NCBI GenBank assembly: GCA_905160935.1
Contig: CAJHZI010000425.1
Location: 2,619,001-2,683,000 of the forward strand
DNA: 64,000 nt
Direction: 5' to 3'
Source of the DNA: Enchytraeus crypticus
Lineage: Eukaryota; Annelida; Clitellata; Enchytraeida; Enchytraeidae
Part shown: positions 22,101 to 31,310 of the stretch, in pieces
Layout of the letters: each line of letters begins with the position of its first letter
Numbering within the stretch: position 1 is the first letter of the stretch
Made by a program: the position numbers and the translations under genes
Notes under the pieces: generated by a model
What the model saw: the letters and a program-made list of their open reading frames with translations, nothing else
The model's database searches: none
Told to the model about the DNA's origin: nothing

Positions 22101-25100
22101 ATCTACCGATTCGAACTTGTCAACAAGCCACCGGCTCAGCCAGTTAAAATCCTGTATCAGTCTCTAGTTTTTATTGGCATTCCTCGTCTCTATTCTTACA
22201 TAGCCTTTTCTGTCATATAATTTATAAACTTTAAGTTTAAAAAAGCGAAGTTTATTAAAAAGTAGAGAAATGGCTGTTTATCTTGCGAGCATGTCATAGT
22301 TGTTTTGAAATATGTCTAAAAGAAACGTTCAATTATAATAAGTGGCTTGGTGCTTCATTATTCACTTCAAAATCTCATACAGTTTATGTTATAATTTATA
22401 TAATATGTTATACTATCATTATCAAATCTGTACGTTATAAATGTTTTCAAACTCTTTGTACTTCTCTGCAGGTCTTAAGGTTAGCATGGTTGGAACCCTA
22501 TAGATCTATTTATAGTAATTTATCTATAGTTATTTCCTAGTAGGCTTGCCGTTGTTGGAAGACATACCTGTAGTTTATGATGTATCACGAGTCAGCCTTA
22601 TAGCTTCTCTTAATAGTAATGTAGTTAGCACCTCTGTCTCTTTCTCTCTCTGTCGCTCTATATCTCTCTCCCTTCCTCTATCCCTCCTTTCTCTCCGTCT
22701 CTCTCACTCTCCTCACCTCTCTCACACACTCTCAGATATACGGTCATCCGAGGTACTTATTCTTAGTCAAAGTTGCTCCAATGCACGTTTGCAATAAAGC
22801 CATTTTTTCCCAACCAAAATATGCTTTTCCATTGCTTTTCTTAGCTCTTGCTTGGTCGCCTCTGGCAACGAAAGCAGTGTAAATTATTCTCTTTTGCTGT
22901 GGTCCTGATAAAGCGCTAACAGTGGTTTGTAAACGACAATTTTAAGTAATAATTTCTTATTCGTATCATCGCAGTTGTAAAGCATCGAGCTGGGAACTGA
23001 GTCATCGGCGTATTTTGTATTCAAGTTTTAGCGTAGATCCTGTTGTAGATTATATGCAAGTTTTATTTATTTATTATCGTACAGTTTTTATAGCCTCATT
23101 TTAATTTCCTAAGCTGTTGTTTTGCAGCTGGGCTATGTAGTAGTATAATTGTTGTTATTAATCCTCCAGCTTTTGTACCAAAACCCAGACTATATAGATT
23201 CTATATATAATTATCATAAATAACAGTTTCTATTTATTGCAAAAGTATCAATTCCTGTGGTCCTATCTTAAGCTACTTTGTTAGTCAGATATAAAGACTC
23301 GCATGAACCATTTCAACTATGTATTAAATGATATTTATTCATTTTATTTTTAGGTTAAACAGGTCACAATTTACGTGGAGAAGGAAAATCTGGAAAGGTT
23401 TAAATTATCATCGTTGCCTCAGTTCAAGAGAGTAGAATCCGATATTGTGGCCTACAACCCAGCTGGTAATAATTGAAATCTTATATTGTATAATGTAATG
23501 CTGCATTAATTTAAATCTTTAAATAATTAATATATTATTCCTAAGAGGTAGCGTTTTATGAAGGTATATTATACTTCATGAATTTTGATAATATATTTGT
23601 AATTTTTTGTTGCTTTCTTACTTGGTAGAAAAGTTTGTCATTAGTCATAATGGATCATATTTCTGAGATTAATATTTAAATAAGAAAGAGTTTAGACTAT
23701 AGTCCTCTCCTCTATTTAATATTTTATCTGTGTAGTAATTTGTAGTTCTGCAGGAGGATACTATTTTCTGATAATGGTGCGAATTCGGAGTGGTTTCTAG
23801 TACAGTAAAAGTTATCAGAAGAAGTTACACTGTGTAGGCGCACACACCTTTAGATTGATTGAACATATATTGTGTCTTTGCACTGCCAAAGGCTAAGAAT
23901 AACGTCAGTTTCCTCACTCGAAAGCGATTTCAGTGGCGGGCGAGACCAGGAATTGAACCCCACACATACTAATCCGCAATACCATATCCACATAACATAT
24001 CCTGATGTATTATACTACTTTATCTAGGTTACATCAAGCGGTTCTATTCTTTAAACTTGCAAACTAGCCACAAGGTGATTCCTGCACATAGACTGTATGA
24101 CTAAGCAGAGCTGTGTGTTTAGAATATGACGTTGGATTGATTTGTTGCTCAGATATTGATCAGGAGCAGGAGATAGATCGGATAGTTTCTGTTGATTGAT
24201 TTGTTGTTCAGATATTGGTCAGGAGCATGAGATAGATCTGATAGTTTGTGTGGGATGTGATAGTGCACTCGTCGACGTCTCCATGCTGTTTCAGGTGAGA
24301 TTCTTCGATCCAACTTTTCTATTGGAAATAAGAGATATATGGTGTATTTTCTAGCTCATTTGTTGATTTACGCACACAGCACACTGTAGTTACTAATTCA
24401 TTGCTGAGTTTTTTCCGTTAGATTTTATTTTACTCTTTTATTTTCATTTATTACCACGTACAATTGCACATAGGCACTTAATACCTACAGAAAATGAAAG
24501 AAAAATTCACAAATATGTAGTTGTAATGGCAACTACAGGCTACATACATAGCAATTACTTATTCCATTATTAGAACTATAAAATCTTTGCTTTAAAAAGT
24601 TGGAAGTTAAATTTAATAAATTAGGTAAAATAAAATATGCTATTTTAGTATAAAAACTAATATAGTGTGAGCAATATGATGTCCAAACAGTTGCTGCCAG
24701 TCTGCCAGGGAAGCAGGAGACCGTTGGTTCGATTTCAAGAAGCGCTATTTTATTTGTGACTGTGTCATTTTGATTAGAAAATTAATCTTTTGTAACCTTA
24801 CCTGGACGTAACTGCTGACGTTATTTAGATTATGTTGTAGTATAACTATGTACTTTAGATAATGCTGCAGTATAACTATATACTTTAGATTATGCCGTGT
24901 TATAATTACTTACTTTTTCTTTACATTTATTTTAAACCAAAATTTATAAATTTAATATATTTAAATATATTAGAGAAAAGCTTAAATAGCATAAGCGAAA
25001 ACAGTTTAGCGATATTTTTTGTTTACAGTTTGACTTGTAGCCTACTGTAATTTAAACTTCAGATCAGTGCTACGATTTGCTAATTCGATGATAAGCTCTG

Positions 25101-28100
25101 TCACTAGTGTGTTGCAGCAATTTTCCCCAGGTTAGGTTTGAAATTGGCTCTTGCTAACCTGTCTCAGAAACTAGATGCTGTAGGTTAGATTGTTTGCCAT
25201 ACCTACTTTAGCGAAAGTCTTGAAAATATTGAATGCAGATATCTGTGTCGTGCTATTTTTCATTGCTTCTTTTGTTTTATATTACAGAAAAGTGTTCCGC
25301 CTGTGCTGGCATTTCGTCTCGAGACCAGCGAGTACCTGGCTCCCCTAAAGTTCTCTCACTTCAAGGAGGAGTTCACTCGTGCCGTCTCTTGTAAGTGTAG
25401 TCAACTCTTTTACTCCTTAAACTAGAAAAAATCTCGTTTTAATCTAGGCTTAAGGTCATTGGATTAACTCTGATGTGAGATACTAGGTTTATCTTATATT
25501 ATTTATTCTACTTACTGTTAATTGTAAGAAGAGTACTTTTGGCGCGTGTAGATATTAGGCAGTTTACTGTTTGTACGAAGAAGAGCGGTTTCAGCAGAAT
25601 GGAGTTTTCTATAGGCAGATTGATAATGAGAAAGAGAAGGGAAAGAATCAAGATGAGTGCATAAAGGGGTATAAATTACCTTTTCAAGAAGTTTAGAGAT
25701 GAAGTTAAGATTGGAAATAGGACGGTAACTGGAAAGATCATTTTTTGGTAGAAAAGGCTTTTTTAGCAAAGGAGATACAACTGCTTGTTTGAAGGAGGTC
25801 GGGAAGATACCTTCTGAGAGTGAGAGGTTTATTAAGTAAGTAATAGGAGCAACTAAAACATCAATACAGGATTTCAGTAATCGTGTAGGAATAACATCAA
25901 GGCAGCAAGAGGAGTCGGTAGAGCGAAGAATAAAATTGCATATTTCTTCCGGTTTAGCTGGTTCAAAACTAGAAAGTAGTGGTGGTTCAGGCATATTTGC
26001 AGAAATGGAGTTGTCGGTGTTAATGGAGTTGACACCGACAACTCCATTTCTGTAATGTGTCATTCATGTCTAATGTGTCATTCATATCTAAGTGCACTGC
26101 CTACTGGCAGGTCCATGATATATAACGCCTCCACTCTTCTCTGTCTTCCGCCTTCCTCTTCATTTCCACATTTGAGTAGGTTTTTAAATCCTCTAACATA
26201 CTTAATCTCGGCCAAACATACATAATCTCGGTCATTCATGCATTGTGCTTTAAGTTTTTGTTATCCGGTTATTACTATTGGACCTAAAATTATTGATATT
26301 GTACTTGTTGCTTTTCGATATAAACGTTACAAACATTCTTTATGTTCTCGAATGGTCTACAGGTGAGAGCGTGAACGTAGCCCTGAGGACGCGTTTAGTC
26401 TGCTGCATTAAGAGAAGCTCTAGCAGTGAAGCAGACTCGTCAGCAGCTTGTGAACAACATCTGGTAAGCTGTCGTCTGTTGTCTAGTGTTCTCTTCTTTA
26501 AGTTCATGTTTCTCTTTATCTTATCTTTTGTTCGAAAGAGAAAATATAATAGAAACCCGTTCTGTTAGTGTGATCTATATTGTTCTACTTGAAGGGGCAA
26601 AATGAATTTATGATAATTGAGATGAAAGTTAATACTTTATTAATTAATTTTAATTAAACTGTTTGATTTCAGATATTAAATGAAGTTAGCATTGAAAGAG
26701 GTTCAAGGGCTCATATATGTCAGCTTGACCTACATATCGAAAACAAAATTGTGACTACTGTTCAAGCAGATGGTAAGTTTTACTAAGTTAATTAAATTTT
26801 TTGGCCTATCACTTTATCATTTGTAAAAAAATATCTTGTTCTGGGTAAAAAGTTAAATATAATATATTCGTTTATTTTCGTTCAATCTGACAACCGCAGA
26901 AAGTTACAGCACAGAAATTCCAACAGACATAGCATAACAAATTACAGATATAGCATAAACAGTTAATAGGCTAGATATAAGAGAGATAAAACTAAAAATT
27001 GTTCTCGCTAACATTTGCCACATGAATATTACAACATTACATAAATCAATGGCTTATACTATTCATAATTACCATATAGGGCGTACTGTACTAGGAGTAA
27101 AGAAGAATCTTTTAGTATTCATTAAATTAACTAGCATCATCTAGAATCATACGAGTAATGAAGTTTTTATCGCTCAGACTGCTTCGTTTTATGGGAAGGG
27201 AAAAGCATCTCTTAGCAGTATTTCTTCGGGTTGGGTAATTATGATTGTTTTGTGGAGGTAACAAATGCGCCAGTAAATGTGCAGGGTTGTTACAGATTGC
27301 CTTGAAAAGATTATTGTCAGCAGTTACATAGATCCTCAAAATTAGATTCTTTACTGTAGAATCCAGCTCTCCTTGCCTTCTTTAAAAAGGTTTCAAGACG
27401 GGTTCTCTCTTCAGCATTTGTAAAGCCCCACCAAAACTGGGAGGCATATAGAAGCTTAGAGAGTGTGGAGGCTTGAAAGACTCTCTGAAGAAGATCATTT
27501 GCCAAACCTTTACTACGTAAAGAATAGAGCGCAAAAATGTTGCTCGAATACAAACTAATGATGTTTGTGATGTGAGCAGAAAAAGAAAAGTTATCAGATA
27601 CTATGACACCTAAGCATTTGATGTTAGAAACCCGCTCAATTCCTTCAAGGTGTGGGACATCTCTTATCTGCCTTTTTTGCTTGAGTAATTGGAAGAGAAT
27701 TTCTTTTATTTTATTTCGATTTAATAGTAGATTGTTAGAGCGGGACCAGTTTTCGATATGAACTAATTCCTCTTCCGTTGAGTGAAGGTTAGAGGCAGGC
27801 ACAATCAGGTATGTGTCATCGGCATATTTGAACAAAGAGTTTGTAGGCTGTAGGGTTTTTAAGTCTGATGTAACGATGACAAATGCAGTTGGTCCAAGGG
27901 CTGATCCTTGGACTATGCTGGCATTGATTGCTGCTGATGACGATGTTTGACCATCAAAGATAGTGGTGTGTGAACGGGCCGAGAGGAAGCTGGCAATCCA
28001 CCCATTAATGTTGCTAGGCACATCTAGGGTCCACAGTTTATCAATCATTTGTGAGTGTCTGACTGTATCAAACGCCTTGCTGAAGTCTAACGCTATTACT

Positions 28101-30534
28101 CTGACGAAGGTCTCAGTTTCGAGCATAGACGAAAGTTTGTGAAAGAAGGCAATGAGAGCAGCAGTAGTGGATCCTGTAGGGCGAAATGCATACTGATTGG
28201 TGAAATCAAGGCTTGGGGGTGAAGATAATAGTGCTGAGTATATATACTGTGACGTGATAATACGTTCAGTGATGCGTGAAAGTATCGAGGTGATGGAAAT
28301 AGGGCGATAGTCAGACATGACTCTGGGGCAAGAAACCTTGGGTATCGGTTTAATTATTGAGGATTTCCACTGAATAGGTACATAGGAATTGCGGATAGAC
28401 ATATTGATTAAGTTAGCAAGAGGAGCTGCAAAGACTGGAGCAGATAGTCTCAAGAACCATGAAGGAAGGTCATCGGGACCAGTGGCTGTTGGTTTTAATT
28501 TGTCCAGAATGTGGAAAATTGTAAATTCTGAAACGGGACTATTAGGTATATTATTCACTTGGTTTATGATTGGTTCATTATACTCACTGTCGGTTGAGAC
28601 TAGTGCATAATAGCTATTAAGCGTTTCAGCATTTATGCTCGGATTGGGAGAAGATCGTTGATATAGCTTCTTACCTGTGACCTTCTTCACTGCTGCCCAT
28701 AGATCATGGGAGTTAGTGGCAGAGTTTAGATTTGTTAACTGATAGGAGTTACATTTCGTTATGAGTTTTCCTATTTTTATCGAGAGAGCATTAGCAATAT
28801 TTAACTTTCCTTTGTGCATTAAGGCATTTCTCTTTCTAAGGTGTGACTTAATTTCGGGTGTAATATAGTCTGGCTCATTGGATGTTAGTGTAACAGTTTT
28901 AGTCGGGAAAAACTATTGAGGAGAGATATTGCCTTTGAATAGAAATGATCAAATGAATTCTGCACATTGGTGATTGAAGGATTAAAGAATTCTGAGGATG
29001 GGATGGAAGAAATATGCGACAGATACTTAGCATTATTAGATGGTGTTTTATGACGAAAGGTATGTCTGCCTAGTTTTAGTAGAACAGACTTTGACATCCC
29101 CATTGTAAGCTACTATGCCAGAATGATCACTAAGCACTGTAGATTTAATTATTTTTATCTTACTATATAAGATATCGGAAACAAAAATATGATCCAGAAT
29201 ATTGTTTCTACGTGTAGGAGTTGATACGAGGTCTTGAAGACCTGTTAGCTCGGATATACTGCTGGCTTTTATGCCATTAAAATCGCCTGCTAGTTAAAAT
29301 GTCTTAGATGTTAAAATTGAGCTTCATTTTATGCTCTTTGATATGCTAAATACGCTCTCGATATTTAACGTATTCTTTTATATATTTATGCATAAGAGGC
29401 AGTAAATTAAGCCAACTTGATAAACTTTAAATTGGCTACATAATTTACATCAAACTTCATGAAGCTGTTAATGAGAAAAAGTAGGTCTTGAATTGATTTC
29501 CCATTGCCTTCCTTAGTTTCTAATTAGTGTCTTTCACAGCGAGCACTATATGGCCGGGATTGCTCTGAATAGGACAAGACTCAAGTTTAAATAATATTAA
29601 ATTATGTGCATGTTCTGTTATATTACATTGTGTACATATTAAACTATATTTAGTAAATTATGTACGCCCTTAAACAGCCTAGAGTCACAACTAAATGCCA
29701 TTTTGATTTGTCGTTTCTTTTAATTATGATAATGTCACTGAGTCAAATATGAGCGAAATATTTTCCTTTTCCTGGGAATCATTAATAGCAATCTCAAAAC
29801 AAATTCATTAGAAATTTAACTTTTCTGCATTTTGACTGCAGGGTTATTAGCCTGGGAGAATCAAAAACCCTTAAAATCGGTGGGTTTCCTTGTTCAGATG
29901 CAAAGTTTTGATTGATTGATTGTTTGACTATTTCGGTTTAATTTTATTACCTGACAATTCATCATCATCTTCCCTTTAATTCCAGTTTAACTAGGGTCGT
30001 GATACGAATAGACTGATCCATTCGTTTAAGTTTTTGTAGCAATTTCTGGAGCCTAGGCGCTCAACAACCGAATGACCTTTCTGACGGTGGCTTGGATCTA
30101 GTTTTTATTACCTGACAATTACAGATTATAAATATTAGTATTGATTGATTTGCATTGACAGGTCTGTTAATATCGACACCGACAGGAAGTACTGCATACG
30201 CTGCCGCTACAGGCTCGTCCATGATACATCCGAGCATTCCATCCATCCTAGTTACTCCAATCTGTCCTCACTCTCTCTCCTTCCGGCCCATCGTTGTTCC
30301 TGCCTCCGTAGAAATTAAGGTCAGTGCAGCTTATTAATGCTAATAGTAGTTATAATAATAGTAATAACAGTTTAACGTCCAAGAATAATGTCAGGGACCT
30401 CCCCACATCATACATCACATCCCTCAGCAAACATCACTTAATATTGTTAAGTATCATCACTTAACAATATAAAGTGATGTTAATATTGTCACTTAATATT
30501 GTTAATTCTTTCTATCTCTCTCTCTCTCTCACTC

Positions 30535-30565
<31 letters not shown>

Positions 30566-31310
30566 CAATGTACTATCTAACGGCAGGTCCTTGGCATATA
30601 ACTCTTTTTACCAATTCTATCTTCGGCTGATCTAAGTAGCGTTTGAACGTATATTTACAAATATCGTTTTTTTGTTGTATTTTATAAAGCATCTTTTTAT
30701 GCTTTTCTTGTATAGTTATATTATAAACTATCTTTTTAGAAGCTAATTTGGACGTGACATTTAATACTGCCAGGTTAATATTCCATACGGTTCTGGTCCG
30801 TCTGCACTTAGAACCGATAGCCACCGATAGCCTTCTGTCTTTTAGGCTAGCAATAAATCATATATCAGCTATCACTTATGAGTCATCGTTTATCAGCTCA
30901 ATGTAAAGTTATGTAATGATATCATAATGCTAATCATTTAGTTTTGCTAACAAGTTACTTGGCTCCTTAATTTAGATATTTCCTTGAACGCTCGTCTTGT
31001 GACTTGTGACAACTTAAAATTAAATTAAAAGTTATTTATTGTTTATAATTTAGGTAATTATTTTTATAAATTTTTTGGTTTAAAATTTTAGGTCATGCTG
31101 ACTGCAAGAACGCGCGGCAGTGTTTGGGTTTCGTTTGATGGAAGGCATAGAACAGAGCTGCGGCAAGGGGACGCCTTACTAATCAAATCTTCACGTTTTC
31201 CAGTGCCTTCAATCTGTCGAAACAACCAGATCAATGACTGGTTCGACACACTTGCCGATAGTCTACAGTGGAACGTTAGAAAAGTTCAGAAGGGTCTTCT
31301 CGACAAATAA
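10191..31310 (+). CDS. NAD kinase family protein, ten exons, non-canonical active site
   Basis: Coding exons: 10191-10660, 16718-16804, 18222-18450, 23354-23465, 24212-24294, 25288-25390, 26363-26463, 26673-26772, 30162-30319 and 31092-31310. All junctions are GT-AG and every phase matches, giving 553 residues. An in-frame TGA precedes the first ATG. From residue about 185 on, the order of blocks follows animal cytosolic NAD kinases (NADK), which phosphorylate NAD to NADP: HIPDP, a YVEK strand, VPPV.AF, NE (398-399), TPTGSTAY (434-441), [10 protein letters not shown] (466-475) and WVSFDG. The ATP-site signature GGDGT is G-C-D-S-A (314-318): the Asp is kept, but one Gly, the second Gly and the Thr are changed. 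The conserved Gly-rich loop after VPPV.AF (HLGSLGFL in NADK) reads RLETSEYL (337-344), and GDG reads ADG (427-429). The N-terminal about 157 residues are lineage-specific. It is either a divergent kinase or a catalytically impaired paralogue. Family assignment is firm; activity is an inference. Confidence 0.88.
10431..10634 (+). repeat. Tandem 34-codon repeat inside NAD kinase-like exon 1
   Basis: Two adjacent 102-bp units (10,431-10,532 and 10,533-10,634) encode residues 81-114 and 115-148. Each begins RSVSN and runs through NNHVI.LNSH to a SENNDV.PS end. The frame is kept. The copies differ at several residues, so the duplication is not brand new. The segment is polar, Ser/Asn-rich and probably disordered. 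Confidence 0.8.
11190..11305. repeat. Perfect 60-bp tandem duplication with internal palindrome
   Basis: Two copies with an exact 60-bp period. The shared block starts 'catgatttaaagttccac' and ends 'catctagcaatact'. Each unit contains a hairpin, ATGATTTAAAGT-TCC-ACTTTAAATCAT, with 12-bp arms and a 3-nt loop. The identity suggests a recent duplication. Confidence 0.85.
11985..12245. repeat. Dispersed repeat D with (GA)n end
   Basis: A copy of a family also at about 16,215-16,300 (partial), 18,640-18,990, 39,735-40,005 and 52,780-53,035. Landmarks are 'gacactgaaaaatatacc', 'taagaggcgac', 'gaaccacctcagaagcc'-like text, 'cttgttgatctatgg', and a 3' 'gaacctgccacttggcag' followed by (GA)n. It is probably the 3' part of a retroelement. 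Confidence 0.55.
12640..13045. repeat. TGATGTGTTATG minisatellite
   Basis: About 400 bp of degenerate tandem units built from 'gtgatgtgttat' and 'gatatgatgtg' variants. It is non-coding. Confidence 0.75.
13588..14975 (+). mobile_element. Complete Tc1/mariner (DD37E) transposon
   Basis: A 1,388-bp element with about 34-bp terminal inverted repeats that differ at one base. The left end is GGGTGTCCAGATAGGTCGTG; the right end inverted is the same with A for the second G of AGGTC. It is flanked by TA on both sides (13,586-13,587 and 14,976-14,977). It contains one uninterrupted transposase gene. It lies in the sense orientation in intron 1 of the NAD kinase-like gene. Near-identical ends and an unbroken frame suggest a young, possibly functional copy. 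Confidence 0.93.
13831..14895 (+). CDS. Tc1/mariner transposase, DD37E type
   Basis: Uninterrupted 354-residue protein that would catalyse cut-and-paste transposition at TA sites. Residues about 1-120 form a paired-type helix-turn-helix DNA-binding region (Pro-free first HTH with [13 protein letters not shown]). The DDE catalytic core follows: D150 (in FTDES), D254 (in [10 protein letters not shown]) and E292 (in [11 protein letters not shown]). There are 37 residues between the second Asp and the Glu, which makes it DD37E rather than the DD34E of classic Tc1. The length is usual for the family. ATG 13,831 is the first in frame after the left terminal repeat. No frameshift, stop or missing catalytic residue is seen. 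Whether the copy is active cannot be read from sequence. Confidence 0.93.
   Translation: MATLNEAQIRAQAITLLEEKYSYGVIAKKLGRSKAWISKWANRYKQNPNETLQSRYQGGRKSVLTAAAQKLIRQSKYVRGQSLRKLARRLKDKRFAGCKETIRQYMRTTLKWKCFKRQKVPKLSSAYKVRRVNFAKKFKDIDWSRVMFTDESPFKLYYVPNNKNDVVWGSQETSVPCAPQVKFSPSVLVWGGITARGLTKLHIIPNKTSVNSTYYINEILEKEVKPAFQRTVVCTNLTATKLFRNNGEGLFQQDGARAHTSRASVEWLNTNINGYISPEDWPPNSPDLSPIENVWSIMAATVYADPEPQTLNSLKRRIRKAWKSIPLKTLTNLIGSMHDRLDAVLKNKGDIIKY
14976..16717 (+). other. Intron 1 of the NAD kinase-like gene, right part
   Basis: Non-coding. A SINE-A tail fragment lies at about 15,150-15,205 and partial copies of dispersed repeat D at about 15,790-15,840 and 16,215-16,400. No further exon is needed to keep the reading frame. 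Confidence 0.5.
16718..16804 (+). CDS. NAD kinase-like gene, exon 2 (87 nt)
   Basis: Small exon bounded by gtgagcag and GTAAGT. It enters and leaves in phase 2, so including or skipping it keeps the frame. In the phase-consistent frame it ends FPT and joins HIPDP of exon 3, matching the stretch before HIQDP in animal NADKs. Another frame of the same 87 nt is also open, but its phases do not fit the flanking exons. Confidence 0.65.
16805..18221 (+). other. Intron 2 of the NAD kinase-like gene
   Basis: Non-coding AT-rich intron with no recognised repeat and no extra exon signal. Confidence 0.6.
19438..19580 (+). repeat. SINE-A copy (tRNA-derived)
   Basis: A good full-length copy: head 'ctggagccagtggcgatg', B-box 'ggggttcaaatcctgg', 'cgtcactgacatcgctttcg', then 'gacgttaacattagctttac' and a T-rich end. 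Confidence 0.8.
19693..19985. repeat. 23-bp minisatellite
   Basis: About a dozen copies of a 23-bp unit, agtagcctataatagcctg plus tggt, with point differences between copies. It is non-coding and intronic. Confidence 0.85.
21091..21220 (+). repeat. SINE-A copy (tRNA-derived)
   Basis: Head 'ggccggagccagtggcgatg', A-box-like region, B-box 'aattcaaatcctgg' (one substitution), then the shared tail 'gacgttaacattacc' and Ts. Confidence 0.78.
23888..23981 (-). repeat. SINE-A fragment
   Basis: Reverse-strand partial copy in intron 4 of the NAD kinase-like gene. It keeps the tail ('aacgtcagtttcctcactcg' on plus) and the B box ('gaattgaacccc') but lacks the head. Confidence 0.65.
24137..24254 (+). 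repeat. 59-bp tandem duplication across an NAD kinase-like exon acceptor
   Basis: A 59-bp unit (24,137-24,195 and 24,196-24,254) carries the end of intron 4 (ttgatttgttg.tcag) and the first about 40 nt of exon 5. Two acceptor sites therefore exist, ending 24,152 and 24,211. Only the downstream one gives an open frame. The upstream one reads into an in-frame TGA after about 15 codons, at the duplication junction. Confidence 0.8.
24212..24294 (+). CDS. NAD kinase-like exon 5, carrying the altered ATP-site motif
   Basis: An 83-nt exon that completes an Asp codon, runs through [15 protein letters not shown] and ends SMLFQ at a GTGAGA donor. Its alignment to IDFIICLGGDGTLL..SSLFQ of animal NADK is unambiguous on flanking residues, so the GCDSA at the GGDGT position is real in this assembly. 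Confidence 0.85.
25518..26063 (-). pseudogene. LINE reverse transcriptase fragment
   Basis: An open frame of 181 residues similar to the front part of non-LTR reverse transcriptases: a [11 protein letters not shown]-type block, then LLKKP, then [21 protein letters not shown] and YQSAY. This is the order seen in CR1/L2/Jockey-type elements. It stops before the YADD catalytic box and has no endonuclease, so it is a dead fragment. Confidence 0.8.
26000..26052. repeat. Perfect 21-bp hairpin
   Basis: Arms 26,000-26,020 and 26,032-26,052 are exact reverse complements (core 'gaaatggagttgtcggtg') with an 11-nt loop. It overlaps the 5' edge of the LINE fragment. Confidence 0.85.
26085..26200 (-). repeat. 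Dispersed repeat E fragment (LINE 3' end)
   Basis: On plus it reads 'gcactgcctactggcaggtccatg' then 'gcctccactcttctctgtct'. On the minus strand it encodes the tail seen better at 57,905 (EDR.EWRRYIPWTC), which is typical of the C-terminus of a LINE ORF. Other copies: 51,990-52,250, 57,905-58,130 and a short piece at 30,560-30,610. Confidence 0.6.
27120..29300 (-). mobile_element. 5'-truncated LINE (CR1/Jockey-like), antisense in an intron
   Basis: Minus-strand retroelement keeping the end of the apurinic endonuclease (GDFN at about 29,297, then ILDHIFVSD and a SDHSG block near 29,140), the complete reverse transcriptase (27,317-28,819) and a C-terminal region (27,127-27,339, with HNYPTRRN). 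The 5' part is missing, as is usual after incomplete target-primed reverse transcription. A few frame breaks separate the pieces, so it is inactive. Confidence 0.85.
27317..28819 (-). pseudogene. Non-LTR reverse transcriptase, long open frame
   Basis: 500 codons with the standard blocks in order: [31 protein letters not shown], the A-box Asp in [26 protein letters not shown], and the catalytic [10 protein letters not shown]. These identify a polymerase of the CR1/L2/Jockey superclade. The frame is long and open but cut off from its endonuclease and its tail by frameshifts. Confidence 0.85.
30370..31091 (+). other. Intron 9 of the NAD kinase-like gene
   Basis: Non-coding. It contains a repeat F fragment (about 30,375-30,430), a patch of 'ttaatattgt' repeats, (CT)n followed by (TCTG)n (about 30,508-30,566) and a short piece of repeat E. 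Confidence 0.5.

Larger units (their letters stand above)
18451..23353 (+). other. Intron 3 of the NAD kinase-like gene
   Basis: About 4.9 kb, non-coding. It holds a dispersed repeat D copy (about 18,640-18,990), SINE-A copies (19,438-19,580 and 21,091-21,220), a SINE-B fragment (about 19,590-19,660), a 23-bp minisatellite (19,693-19,985), a (GAT)n run near 20,770, a degraded SINE-A-like patch (about 22,035-22,146, minus) and a CT-rich patch (about 22,635-22,740). Confidence 0.6.
25391..26362 (+). other. Intron 6 of the NAD kinase-like gene
   Basis: Non-coding for this gene. It contains an antisense LINE fragment (25,518-26,063), a perfect hairpin (26,000-26,052) and a fragment of dispersed repeat E (26,085-26,200). 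Confidence 0.6.
26773..30161 (+). other. Intron 8 of the NAD kinase-like gene
   Basis: About 3.4 kb. Its middle is a 5'-truncated antisense LINE (27,120-29,300). The rest is AT-rich and shows nothing further. Confidence 0.6.

Noticed and set aside
22036-22146. SINE-A copy on the minus strand
   Set aside because: Only scattered landmarks match. I mention it in the intron entry but do not list it as a separate copy.
24153-24210. Alternative first half of NADK-like exon 5
   Set aside because: Reading from the upstream duplicated acceptor gives a stop codon at the duplication junction, so it cannot encode a functional alternative and does not restore a GGDGT motif.
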